From Bizionia sp. (GTDB lineage: Bacteria > Bacteroidota > Bacteroidia > Flavobacteriales > Flavobacteriaceae), in the NCBI GenBank assembly GCA_020631395.1, contig JAHDHI010000036.1:1-45206 (forward strand): DNA of 45,206 nt, given 5' to 3'. This document shows, in pieces, positions 33,983 to 42,154 of the stretch. Position 1 is the stretch's first letter; each line of letters starts with the position of its first letter. Made by a program: the position numbers and the translations under genes. Below the pieces are notes generated by a model. That model had not been told where the DNA came from and ran no database searches. It saw only the letters and a program-made list of their open reading frames with translations.

Positions 33983-35722
33983 TTAAGCTTCAGCCATTGC
34001 TTTCCATTTTAATATGACCTTAGAAAAGAAAAGGACGAATACAAAAGCAATTGCAAAGAAAACATAACTCCAATAGGAACCTAGATATTCCATCAACACG
34101 AAACAATCTTCGCTTTTTTCCAAGGGGAGGTCTCTACAGGCATCCTTTTGATGCATCGAAATTATACCTACGATCAAAAAGAGGTAAGGGATGAAGCCGA
34201 CGAGTGACATGTTTAGGAATATGGCAGCAATCGTCTTCCTTAACCTGTTATTTGAAAATAGCGTAATCGACAATATCATAGTGCCAATGAAAAGGGTCAA
34301 ATACGATGCGAAATATTCGATGTTTTGTCCTCGATAGGTAGATATGTAACTATACAAGGCAATGATCAAGCCTATGATTATCGTTAAAAGACCGATGACC
34401 ACTATGGTAAACAACAAAGGCTTCAAGCCAGTAACTCTGAACATGAATATTACGATGGCGAGAAAGAAGGAAAGCCACAAGAAGAAGTGGATGTTTTCCG
34501 AGATGACATTGGTTTTCTTTATGTCATCTATGTTATCAAAGGCTATGTTCAATCTATCCGATTCCAAATAATACTCTGTAACCAATTCATTGTACAGCTC
34601 TTGCGTTTTTGTAAGTTTGGAATGCTTGTACTTTTTATTGTTGTCTGTTCTGTATTCATCTTGGATGAGTGCTTTCAATTTAAAGTCCTTTGGGTTGTAC
34701 ACCAAGTCGAACCATCCATTGGCTGTAAGGTTGTGTTTTATCTTGTATTTGTTGGAAAGGATTATGAAATCGGATAGTATTTCCCTTATCTCATTTGGAT
34801 TGTTCCTAGTCAACAATTCTTGATTTTCTTTTTGGATGCGTCTAGAGAGTCTTAAATTCTTTCTATTCTTGTAATCATAGTCATGTTTATTATGGAAAAC
34901 CAAGCTGTTATTGCTGTTGTCATTGTTTTCATTCGAATAGAATACGCCCGAATAATTATAATAACTTGGCTCGGTGGACTTCAGGTTTTCTGTGACATCT
35001 ATCACCTTGTCCTTGAAATAATAGGTAATGGAGGAATCCCTCGTTATCGTGTATACACTATTTCTATATAGGGAGTCCGCGTATGACGCTTTTGTTGGCC
35101 TGGTTTTTTGACTAAGGCTGTAAAATTGATAGTCATTGTTCAAAAAACGATAATAGACTCCTGCATAGTCAATGAAATCATCTTTGGTTTCACAAAACAA
35201 AGCATCGAAAGGTTTTGGATACACAAGTTTGTCTATGGTATAGTCGGTGATGTTTTCGGAAAAGAAGGGAGCAGCCTTGTTTGCCAATGCGATTTCACCT
35301 TTTATGGTTGCGTCATCATATTTGTTGTCGACATATGTTTTCAAACCACTTTGGAAAGCATAATAGAAGGTGGTGCAGCAAAAAATTATTGCAAAGTACA
35401 ATGCAAACTGTTTGAAAAGAGCAAAATGGTTGGTGGGATAGAAGCTTTTGAAGGCATTGTTCTTGAAGAGATATATCAACCAGATGACCAGCATCAATAT
35501 GGAAATCATGATGCTGAAGAACACAGCTCCGTTTTCAAAGAAGATGCTGTCTGCCCTTCTGTTGTGCAAGCTTTCAGGATTTGTCAAGGAAATGAAACCG
35601 AAAACATAGAAGCAGATATGCAATATGATGGAGATGGATAGCATCCAGATCGCTTTTGTATTCCAAATCAAGGGATATCTCTCCAATAGATGTCGATTTG
35701 TTTTGTATATGAATTTTTTCAT
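33983..35722 (-). CDS. Large 8-TM membrane protein of an ABC operon
   Basis: A 579-residue membrane protein. Three N-terminal helices (about 25-47, 64-86, 106-126) are followed by a soluble region of about 280 residues rich in Asn, Tyr, Asp and Lys, then five more helices (about 415-570). The layout (TM cluster, large extracytoplasmic domain, TM cluster) is like ABC-2 type exporters, not the BPD-type permeases that normally pair with family 5 binding proteins; no EAA coupling motif is visible. The ATG at 35722 gives a basic start MKKFIYKTNRHLLERYP. A longer frame up to 35944 overlaps the ATPase gene and its extra residues are not membrane-protein-like. Spacing to the ATPase is 13 bases. It is probably the translocation subunit. 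Confidence 0.75.
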   Translation of the reverse strand: MKKFIYKTNRHLLERYPLIWNTKAIWMLSISIILHICFYVFGFISLTNPESLHNRRADSIFFENGAVFFSIMISILMLVIWLIYLFKNNAFKSFYPTNHFALFKQFALYFAIIFCCTTFYYAFQSGLKTYVDNKYDDATIKGEIALANKAAPFFSENITDYTIDKLVYPKPFDALFCETKDDFIDYAGVYYRFLNNDYQFYSLSQKTRPTKASYADSLYRNSVYTITRDSSITYYFKDKVIDVTENLKSTEPSYYNYSGVFYSNENNDNSNNSLVFHNKHDYDYKNRKNLRLSRRIQKENQELLTRNNPNEIREILSDFIILSNKYKIKHNLTANGWFDLVYNPKDFKLKALIQDEYRTDNNKKYKHSKLTKTQELYNELVTEYYLESDRLNIAFDNIDDIKKTNVISENIHFFLWLSFFLAIVIFMFRVTGLKPLLFTIVVIGLLTIIIGLIIALYSYISTYRGQNIEYFASYLTLFIGTMILSITLFSNNRLRKTIAAIFLNMSLVGFIPYLFLIVGIISMHQKDACRDLPLEKSEDCFVLMEYLGSYWSYVFFAIAFVFVLFFSKVILKWKAMAEA

Positions 35723-35735
35723 TGAATAAGAGTGT

Positions 35736-36896
35736 TTAGGATACGAAGAATCTACGAGTTGAACGAGAGATGTCACGTATGTAGGTAACGTCCATGTTGT
35801 TTTTGCCCAGTGCTTCGAGAATGGAGGAGAACGAGGTGTCATCCGAGAAATAGGCGACAAATATTCCGCCATTGTATATGAGCTTTTCCAAGCTGGTTGC
35901 ATTGAAGACATCCAATAACTCTTGTCTTTCACAATTGGCATCAATCTCTACGATGAGTTGAGGCCTTTCATTTTTTGAAACCGTACCGTTGTTGTCCGTA
36001 TATTTTCCATCTTTCAGGTATATGACCTTGTCGGATACTTTTTCTACCTCATACAATTGTTGAGAACTCAATATTAGTGCAATGGGATGGTTCAAGGAGT
36101 TGCAAATGGACTTCAGGTCTTCCAAGATCACCTGTTGTGCCAACACGTCCAAATTGGCCAAAGGCTCATCCAGCAAAAGTACCTCAGGTTTTCTAAGTAG
36201 TGTTCTGGCGAGTTCAAAACGCATTTTATATCCGGAAGACAGCTCGCTCCATTTTAAATGTTTGTAGTTCCATAGTCCAAGTCTGGCAATCATCATCAAA
36301 ACCCTTGTTTCATTTTCATCTGGAGGAGTACCATAGCTTGAAAGGACAAACTTTAAATTGTCCTTTAGGCTACCATACCATTTTTGAGTTCTTTGAGGAA
36401 TGTAAACAAGGTTGGATCTCAGTTCGAATTCATTGTTGTTTCTTTTGTCGAAACCATAGTCCAAACTTCCTTCGGTGTGCTTCAACTCTTTGGCCAAAAC
36501 CCTCAACAATGTCGTTTTTCCATTGCCATTTTCACCAACGAGACCGTACACCTTCCCTTTTTTCAATTCCAAGGATATTGATCCCAGTCTAAATCTATTG
36601 TTACCATAGCTTTTCGTTATGTTGCTAGCTACGACAATGGGCTTGGATGTGTCATATTCCTCTACTGGTTCCTTTGAGATTTTTTCCAATATGGAAAAAG
36701 ACCTTTCAATGAGCTCGTCTTCTTCAGCAGGGAACTGCTCTTTCCAATCGGTCAAGGCTATTATGTCTTTGTATATGCTTAGATTTTGAGTGTCCAAGGC
36801 ACAATCCATTAATTTTCGAAAGCCGAGTACCGTATCCCTATTTTTTAAAAAGACCGATACCTCTTGAATTCTCTCTTGTTTTTTGGACATGTTCAT
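35736..36896 (-). CDS. ABC transporter ATPase with N- and C-terminal extensions
   Basis: A 386-residue ABC ATPase. An N-terminal extension of about 90 residues, helical and unusual for the family, precedes the nucleotide-binding domain. Walker A is GLVGENGNGKTTLL (about 112-125), the signature is the altered LSSGYKMR (about 221) in place of LSGGQ, and Walker B is VLLLDEPLANLD (about 238). A C-terminal region of about 80 residues resembles the regulatory tails of ABC-2 exporter ATPases. It is the first gene of an operon with the 8-TM protein and the solute-binding lipoprotein. It is divergent from mtaB over a 144-base region. Confidence 0.88.
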   Translation of the reverse strand: MNMSKKQERIQEVSVFLKNRDTVLGFRKLMDCALDTQNLSIYKDIIALTDWKEQFPAEEDELIERSFSILEKISKEPVEEYDTSKPIVVASNITKSYGNNRFRLGSISLELKKGKVYGLVGENGNGKTTLLRVLAKELKHTEGSLDYGFDKRNNNEFELRSNLVYIPQRTQKWYGSLKDNLKFVLSSYGTPPDENETRVLMMIARLGLWNYKHLKWSELSSGYKMRFELARTLLRKPEVLLLDEPLANLDVLAQQVILEDLKSICNSLNHPIALILSSQQLYEVEKVSDKVIYLKDGKYTDNNGTVSKNERPQLIVEIDANCERQELLDVFNATSLEKLIYNGGIFVAYFSDDTSFSSILEALGKNNMDVTYIRDISRSTRRFFVS

Positions 36897-36968
36897 CTAT
36901 GGTTAAGCTGTGTTTTATAATCTTGAATAGTAAAATAAATAGAGATTACTTACTTGCAAACAATTATG

Positions 36969-36976
36969 TAAATTTG
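36969..36976 (+). promoter_or_regulatory. Probable -7 box of mtaB
   Basis: TAAATTTG, an exact -7 consensus, lies 64 bases before the TTG at 37041. The -33 region (near 36946) is not a clear TTTG. It lies in the divergent region shared with the ABC operon. Confidence 0.45.
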
Positions 36977-37040
36977 CAATCTCCAATTAAAAGAGATGAA
37001 GTAAATATAATGATTCTTGATATAGGATAAATTTTAATTT

Positions 37041-38375
37041 TTGAAAGTGAAAGATAAAAAGAAAGTCGCATTTTACACCTTGGGTTGTAAACTTAATTTT
37101 TCTGAAACCTCTACCATAGCGAGAAGCTTTGTAGAAGAAGGATTTGATCGCGTGGATTTTTCCGAAAAAGCAGACATGTACGTAATAAATACTTGCTCGG
37201 TAACTGAAAATGCAGACAAGCGTTTTAAGGCAATAGTGAAACAAGCACAGAAGGCAAACCCAGATGCGTTTGTTGCTGCTGTAGGTTGCTATGCGCAATT
37301 GAAACCACAAGAACTGGCAGATGTGAATGGAGTGGATTTGGTACTTGGTGCGACCGAAAAATTCAAAATAACGGACTACATCAATGATTTGTCCAAAAAT
37401 GACTTTGGCGAAGTGCATTCCTGTGAAATAGAGGATGCGGATTTTTATGTGGGGAGCTATTCCATTGGAGATAGGACGCGTGCTTTTTTAAAGGTTCAAG
37501 ATGGATGCGACTACAAGTGTACCTACTGTACCATACCTCTAGCTCGTGGAATTTCTCGAAGTGATGCCTTGGAAAATGTATTGAAGAATGCCAAGGAGAT
37601 TTCTGAAAAAAACATAAAGGAAATTGTCTTGACTGGAGTGAACATTGGAGATTACGGAAAAGGTGAGTTTGGAAACAAGAAGCACGAACATACGTTCTAT
37701 CAACTAGTGGAGGCACTGGATACTGTCAAGGGCATAGAACGTTTGCGAATTTCATCCATCGAACCCAATCTGTTGAAAAATGAAACGATAGATTTCGTGT
37801 CCAAGAGCAGAACCTTTGTTCCTCACTTCCACATTCCATTGCAAAGTGGAAACAATGAGATCTTGAAGTCCATGCGTCGTCGCTATATGAGAGAATTGTA
37901 TGTGGACCGTGTGAAAAAGATAAAGGAGGTTATGCCTCATGCTTGCATAGGCGTGGATGTCATAGTTGGTTTTCCTGGGGAAACAGAGGAACATTTTCTA
38001 GATACCTATAATTTTTTGAACACATTGGACATCTCCTATCTACATGTTTTTACATATTCGGAAAGAGACAATACCGTAGCGGCCACCATGGAAGGTGTCG
38101 TACCAAAAAACGTGAGGGCAAAACGTAGTAAGATGCTACGAGGCTTAAGTGTTAAAATGCGTCGCGCGTTTTATGAAAAGCAATTGGGGAGTAAACGTAC
38201 CGTATTGTTTGAAAGCGAAAACAAAGAAGGTTACATTCACGGGTTTACGGAAAATTATGTAAAAGTAAAAGCACCCTGGAATCCAGAATTGGTGAATACG
38301 TTACAAGATGTGGGACTTACTAGAATAGATGATGATGGTTTGGTAAGGTTTGATTTTGTAAATGAATTGGCATAA
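37041..38375 (+). CDS. mtaB: tRNA t6A37 methylthiotransferase MtaB
   Basis: A 444-residue radical-SAM methylthiotransferase of the MtaB type, which converts t6A37 to ms2t6A in tRNAs. The N-terminal UPF0004 domain has the three cluster cysteines in LGCKLNFSE, NTCSVTENAD and VGCYAQLKP. The radical-SAM site is CDYKCTYC (Cys156, 160, 163) and a TRAM RNA-binding domain ends the protein. No ATG is available: an in-frame TAA lies at 37035-37037, and the only candidates are TTG at 37041 and GTG at 37047. Both give the family-like KKVAFYTLGCK, so the start is a non-ATG codon. Confidence 0.95.
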   Translation: MKVKDKKKVAFYTLGCKLNFSETSTIARSFVEEGFDRVDFSEKADMYVINTCSVTENADKRFKAIVKQAQKANPDAFVAAVGCYAQLKPQELADVNGVDLVLGATEKFKITDYINDLSKNDFGEVHSCEIEDADFYVGSYSIGDRTRAFLKVQDGCDYKCTYCTIPLARGISRSDALENVLKNAKEISEKNIKEIVLTGVNIGDYGKGEFGNKKHEHTFYQLVEALDTVKGIERLRISSIEPNLLKNETIDFVSKSRTFVPHFHIPLQSGNNEILKSMRRRYMRELYVDRVKKIKEVMPHACIGVDVIVGFPGETEEHFLDTYNFLNTLDISYLHVFTYSERDNTVAATMEGVVPKNVRAKRSKMLRGLSVKMRRAFYEKQLGSKRTVLFESENKEGYIHGFTENYVKVKAPWNPELVNTLQDVGLTRIDDDGLVRFDFVNELA

Positions 38376-38378
38376 AAA

Positions 38379-38403
38379 AAAGCTGAAGGTATTCTTCAGC
38401 TTT
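38379..38403. terminator. Bidirectional terminator between mtaB and the mini-GNAT gene
   Basis: Perfect 10-bp stem AAAGCTGAAG / CTTCAGCTTT with loop GTATT, flanked by A and T runs. Confidence 0.9.
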
Positions 38404-38422
38404 CTTGTTTTTTACAAGTTTG

Positions 38423-38719
38423 TTATATTCTTACGCCTACAGGCAGTAAGCTTTTGTATTGTCTATTGCGTCTAATGAATTTTGCAATCTCAGGGCTTGT
38501 GGGAACAATACTTAAATTTCTTTCTTTGACATTTTCAAATACCAACTTTAAAAAATCTCCAACAAAGTCTTCGTCTGTAATGCCTTCAGGAATAATTAGT
38601 TTTGTAAGGAAAATTTTGCGATCTTGAAGAGAATATTCAATTTTTGCAAAATGTTCCTCGTTCTTTAATTCAAATTGACGTAAAAAATCATTGTCAACTA
38701 GTTCAGCTGCATCAATCAT
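38423..38719 (-). CDS. Mini-GNAT (YjdJ/NATD1-like) protein
   Basis: A 98-residue protein that matches the short YjdJ/NATD1-type GNAT fold. An IEYSLQDRKIFLTKLIIP strand-turn is followed by a helix and the closing LSIVPTSPEIAKFIRRNRQY segment, which corresponds to the (V/I)xPxCxxVAxYIxxHPxY signature of the family. The R/QxxGxG acetyl-CoA loop is replaced by GITDEDFVGDFL, so acetyl-CoA binding is doubtful. A Cys of the usual signature is also absent. It may be a binding protein that keeps only the fold. It is convergent with mtaB and divergent from the hydrolase gene. Confidence 0.7.
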   Translation of the reverse strand: MIDAAELVDNDFLRQFELKNEEHFAKIEYSLQDRKIFLTKLIIPEGITDEDFVGDFLKLVFENVKERNLSIVPTSPEIAKFIRRNRQYKSLLPVGVRI

Positions 38720-38841
38720 AGTATAATAAATTTAGTTTTAAGTAGGAATTTTTTAAAATAGTGCGAACTATTTTTTTAGCTTTACGATGCGAATTTACAA
38801 AAAATTATTGGTAAACGCGTTCTTTTTTTTGTTAAATACTT

Positions 38842-39504
38842 ATGAATCAAGACTTAATACACGTGTACTTTATGCCTGGAATGGCGGCAAACCCTTCAAT
38901 ATTTGACAACATTGGTTTGCCAGAATCACAATTTCAAATGCATAAATTATGTTGGTTCATTCCTTTGGAAGATGAATCACTTGGGGAATATGCCTTGAGA
39001 ATGACAAAAAACATAAAGCACGAAAATGTGGTTTTGTTGGGGGTGTCCTTTGGGGGAATCCTGGTTCAGGAAATGAGCAAACACATAAAACTGAGGAAGC
39101 TCATCGTGGTATCCAGCGTCAAGACAAAACATGAGCTACCAAAAAGAATGAAGGTTTTAAGGGCAACAAAGGCATATAAGCTTTTACCAACGCAATTGAT
39201 GAGCAATATAGATCTATTGGCCAAATATGCATTTGGAAATACCATTACAAAGCGAATAGAATTGTATAAGAAGTATCTTTCCGTAAACGACAAGCGCTAT
39301 TTGGATTGGGCCATAGAACAAGTCATAAATTGGAATCAAGAAGAAGCCATGTCGCAAGTGATACATGTTCATGGAGAAAAGGACGCAGTCTTTCCGTGTG
39401 CAAATGTAAAGGAATGCATTGTCGTAAAAGGTGGAACCCACATTATGATTATTAACAAGTACAAGTGGTTCAATGAGAACTTGCCACAATTAATTTTATC
39501 CTAA
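38842..39504 (+). CDS. Alpha/beta hydrolase
   Basis: A 220-residue alpha/beta-hydrolase with no lid or signal peptide. The nucleophile elbow GVSFGG places Ser69, the acid is Asp181 in HGEKDAVFP and the catalytic His is His200 in GGTHIMI. Length and order are those of small esterase or thioesterase members. The substrate cannot be inferred. It is followed in the same direction by a lytic transglycosylase gene, with a short 6-bp stem (ACCGAA / TTCGGT at 39506-39521) between them. Confidence 0.85.
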   Translation: MNQDLIHVYFMPGMAANPSIFDNIGLPESQFQMHKLCWFIPLEDESLGEYALRMTKNIKHENVVLLGVSFGGILVQEMSKHIKLRKLIVVSSVKTKHELPKRMKVLRATKAYKLLPTQLMSNIDLLAKYAFGNTITKRIELYKKYLSVNDKRYLDWAIEQVINWNQEEAMSQVIHVHGEKDAVFPCANVKECIVVKGGTHIMIINKYKWFNENLPQLILS

Positions 39505-39548
39505 AACCGAAGCTATTCGGTAAAAAATTTTAATTTTACATAAAAGTA

Positions 39549-40484
39549 ATGAAGATGAAGATTATGAAAAAGACACTGACGCTATTCGGACTGGCTTGCT
39601 TGGCAGGCTTGTTCATCAATGCATTTCAAGATGCACCCACGGATGAAAACTATGAAACAAAAATTATAAACGATTACAATGTCTATGCATTGCAAGTGCC
39701 GAATCGTATGGATTTTGCAGGAGAAGGAGTGCCATTGGAAAATCCAGACATTCTAGAAAGAATGGATAAGGAATTGCTTGTAAATACCTACTGGCAATCC
39801 AACGGATTGTTGATGTTCAAACGAATAAAAAAATATTTTCCCATAATAGAGCCAATCTTGAAAAAGCATGGCATACCAGACGACTTCAAGTATTTGGCAG
39901 TCATAGAAAGCGGGTTGACAAATGCAAGGTCGCCAGCTGGGGCAAGTGGTTTTTGGCAAATAATGAAAGCTACGGGGCGTGAAAATGGATTGGAAGTCAA
40001 TTCTAATGTAGACGAACGTTATCACTTGGAAAAGGCAACGGAGGTCGCTTGTAAATACTTGAGGAAATCCAAGGAAAGATTGGGTTCATGGACATTGGCA
40101 GCGGCGGCATACAACGCTGGAAATGCAGGGATATCAAGACGTTTGAAAAAGCAAGGTGTCACAACTTACTACGATTTGTTGTTGGGTGAGGAAACTGGAC
40201 GTTATGTCTTTAGAATAGTGGCTTTGAAAGAAATTCTATCCAATCCCAAGAAGTATGGATTCAATTTTAGGAATAAAGACCTATACGAGTCCATTCCTAC
40301 CTATAAGGTAGCCGTGGACACGGCAGTGTCGGATTTTTCACAGTTTGCCAAAAAATTCAATATCAATTATAAGATATTGAAATTGCACAATCCTTGGTTG
40401 AGGGAAAATGTGCTTAACAACAAATCAAGAAAAGAGTATTTCATAGATATTCCTCGTGAAGGACACTACAAGGTAATAGATTGA
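39549..40484 (+). CDS. Lytic murein transglycosylase (MltD-like)
   Basis: A 311-residue lytic transglycosylase of family 1. A signal peptide ends near INAFQ. The SLT domain (about 95-240) has catalytic Glu120 in AVIESGL, then ASGFWQIM, then AAAAYNAGNAGI, in the usual order. The C-terminal 60 residues contain a LysM-like stretch (FNINYKILKLHNPWLREN) that would bind peptidoglycan. It is predicted to be periplasmic and to cleave glycan strands with formation of 1,6-anhydro ends, for wall turnover or insertion of complexes. It could also start at the Met six codons downstream. Confidence 0.92.
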   Translation: MKMKIMKKTLTLFGLACLAGLFINAFQDAPTDENYETKIINDYNVYALQVPNRMDFAGEGVPLENPDILERMDKELLVNTYWQSNGLLMFKRIKKYFPIIEPILKKHGIPDDFKYLAVIESGLTNARSPAGASGFWQIMKATGRENGLEVNSNVDERYHLEKATEVACKYLRKSKERLGSWTLAAAAYNAGNAGISRRLKKQGVTTYYDLLLGEETGRYVFRIVALKEILSNPKKYGFNFRNKDLYESIPTYKVAVDTAVSDFSQFAKKFNINYKILKLHNPWLRENVLNNKSRKEYFIDIPREGHYKVID

Positions 40485-40536
40485 GCAATCTCTAAATATC
40501 AATAAGCTTTATTGCCCCCATAGCGCTCCATAAACA

Positions 40537-40923
40537 ATGAAAACAAAAATGGATTTATCTATTATGCTTACCCTAATGATCGTAGGATTGTTGGCAGGAC
40601 TTTTTAGTGGAATGTTTGGAATAGGAGGAGGTGTCGTCATGGTGCCCCTAATGGTATTTGTCTTGGGGTACACGCAACAACAGGCACAGGGAACTAGTTT
40701 GGCTGTATTGGCAGTTCCCGTTACTTTTTTGGCTGCTTACACATATCATACTTCGGGAGAAGATCCCATTAATTTCAAATATGCGTTTATCATAGCAATT
40801 TGCTTTGTATTGGGAGGTTATTTTGGAACAAAAATCGCCATTTCAATAAACGAATCATTGCTTAGGAAATTATTTAGCGTACTATTGGTCGTAGTCGCCG
40901 TAAAGATGTTTTTCAGCAAATAA
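40537..40923 (+). CDS. Half-size TauE/SafE-family membrane protein
   Basis: A 128-residue protein with four hydrophobic helices, corresponding to the N-terminal half of TauE/SafE permeases. The motif GLFSGMFGIGGGVVMVPLM (about 20-40) is the conserved signature, and QGTSLA(V)LAVP follows as in full-length members. The family usually has about 250 residues in two such halves, so this may work as a homodimer. Substrates in the family are sulfonate-type anions or are unknown. It shares its direction with the transglycosylase 52 bases upstream and ends before a strong terminator. Confidence 0.85.
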   Translation: MKTKMDLSIMLTLMIVGLLAGLFSGMFGIGGGVVMVPLMVFVLGYTQQQAQGTSLAVLAVPVTFLAAYTYHTSGEDPINFKYAFIIAICFVLGGYFGTKIAISINESLLRKLFSVLLVVVAVKMFFSK

Positions 40924-40950
40924 CACCAATGCATATATGGAATGTATAAA

Positions 40951-40982
40951 AAAAGCTGCTTGATTTTTATCAAGCAGCTTTT
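40951..40982. terminator. Bidirectional terminator between TauE-like and TPR genes
   Basis: Perfect 13-bp stem AAAAGCTGCTTGA / TCAAGCAGCTTTT with a 6-base loop and A/T flanks. Confidence 0.93.
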
Positions 40983-41012
40983 TTTATGATTTGGTTTGTG
41001 AGATGGAACAAC

Positions 41013-41591
41013 CTATCTACGGGAACGGCGTTGTTGTCTCATCGAACCACCTTGTCCATAATGCTGATTCGGCACTTGGGCACGTTTCATGTTGTTTTTC
41101 ATTTCCTTTATTTGTTCCTTCAACATACCTTGCTTGTCTAGTTTTTGAGCTTCGTTTATCAATAAGGTAGCTTCTTGTTTCCTTCTTTTGGAAAAGGCAA
41201 TCCCCGCCAAATTGAGCTTTGCCATGGCCATATCCTGATCCATGGATAGACCCAAAGCAACAGCCTTTTTGAAGTAGCGTTCAGCTTCATTCATATCCGT
41301 TTGGGATACCAAGATCCCATTCAAGTAGTTGAAATATCCTTGTTGTTTCTTTACCAGGGCAGTTTCAGGGTTTTTAATCTTGTTCAGCCAGTTTTTTGCT
41401 CCTTCCATGTCTTGCTTTCTAAGCTTCAAAAAAGCCAATAGGATAAACTCGTTCTTGAAATACAGGAATATGAATATCAGAGAGAGCAATATTAGCATGA
41501 TTCCATTTCCTATGCCCCCCTCCGTAAATTGCCAAATGGCAGTAGCTATAATTAAACCAGCAATTATTAATTTGAATGTTTTATTGTACAT
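41013..41591 (-). CDS. TPR-containing membrane protein
   Basis: A 192-residue protein with two adjacent transmembrane segments at the N-terminus (about 6-22 and 25-45), then a soluble region of about 100 residues with tetratricopeptide-like helical pairs (AERYFKKAVALGLSMDQDMAMAKLNLAGIAF), then a basic, Gly/Gln/Arg-rich tail. The ORF could begin 10 codons upstream, but the ATG at 41591 (MYNKTFKLI) gives a better membrane-protein start. I see no catalytic motif; it is probably a scaffold facing the cytoplasm. It is divergent from rpmH. Confidence 0.75.
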   Translation of the reverse strand: MYNKTFKLIIAGLIIATAIWQFTEGGIGNGIMLILLSLIFIFLYFKNEFILLAFLKLRKQDMEGAKNWLNKIKNPETALVKKQQGYFNYLNGILVSQTDMNEAERYFKKAVALGLSMDQDMAMAKLNLAGIAFSKRRKQEATLLINEAQKLDKQGMLKEQIKEMKNNMKRAQVPNQHYGQGGSMRQQRRSRR

Positions 41592-41896
41592 TGTTAGTGT
41601 TTTTATTGAAGTAGAAAGCAAACAATTGCCCTTAAATCTTGTTATTTGTTATTTCAGATTGCAAAGAAACTAATTTTTGTCGAAATATTAGACTTTAGAA
41701 AACGTAATTTATGCTTCAGTTTTTCTAGGTTTGATGCAGGATTCATTCAAAATGAAAAATAAAGGTACCAAGAAGGTAAATATTTTTTAAATAAGATTTG
41801 TCAAATAAAAAAGTCGTTGTATATTTGCGCTCAGTTTTAGAGAAATGCTAAAACAAAAAAATAATTACTATATCGGATTTTTAAAAATACAAGACA
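41592..41896. other. Divergent region between TPR protein and rpmH
   Basis: Contains the rpmH promoter (41797-41827). The rest is AT-rich without a coding frame or other structured element that I can support. Confidence 0.5.
41797..41827 (+). promoter_or_regulatory. Promoter of rpmH
   Basis: TTTG at 41797-41800, 19 bases, then TATATTTG at 41820-41827. Both match the Bacteroidota consensus, and the start codon lies 69 bases further on. Confidence 0.75.
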
Positions 41897-42058
41897 ATGC
41901 CAAAAAGAACGTTTCAGCCATCAAAGAGAAAGAGAAGAAATAAACACGGTTTCAGAGAAAGAATGGCATCGGTTAATGGTAGAAAAGTATTAGCTCGTAG
42001 AAGAGCAAAAGGAAGAAAGAAAATATCTGTTTCATCAGAAACCAGACATAAGAAATAA
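41897..42058 (+). CDS. rpmH: 50S ribosomal protein L34
   Basis: A 53-residue ribosomal protein L34, missed by long-ORF criteria. It starts [21 protein letters not shown] and continues with [21 protein letters not shown], the strongly basic, highly conserved L34 sequence, with the short [10 protein letters not shown] tail typical of Bacteroidota. It has its own consensus promoter and a terminator 24 bases after its stop. The gene order seen in many bacteria (rpmH next to rnpA or dnaA) is not present here. Confidence 0.97.
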   Translation: MPKRTFQPSKRKRRNKHGFRERMASVNGRKVLARRRAKGRKKISVSSETRHKK

Positions 42059-42081
42059 TGATCGACAATTGTTGAAATATT

Positions 42082-42105
42082 AGGCGTTACTTAGGTGTAA
42101 CGCCT
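42082..42105 (+). terminator. Terminator of rpmH, or leader hairpin of carB
   Basis: Perfect 9-bp stem AGGCGTTAC / GTAACGCCT with a 6-base loop and a run of seven T after it. It lies 50 bases before the carB ATG, so read-through would produce a dicistronic message. Confidence 0.9.
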
Positions 42106-42154
42106 TTTTTTGTACCTTATCACCATATATTTTGAAACTCTATAAATCAACACA

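Noticed and set aside
35723-35944. Extended N-terminus of the 8-TM protein
   Set aside because: It overlaps the ATPase coding sequence and reads as low-quality Ser/Pro/Trp-rich sequence; the ATG at 35722 gives a normal membrane-protein start.
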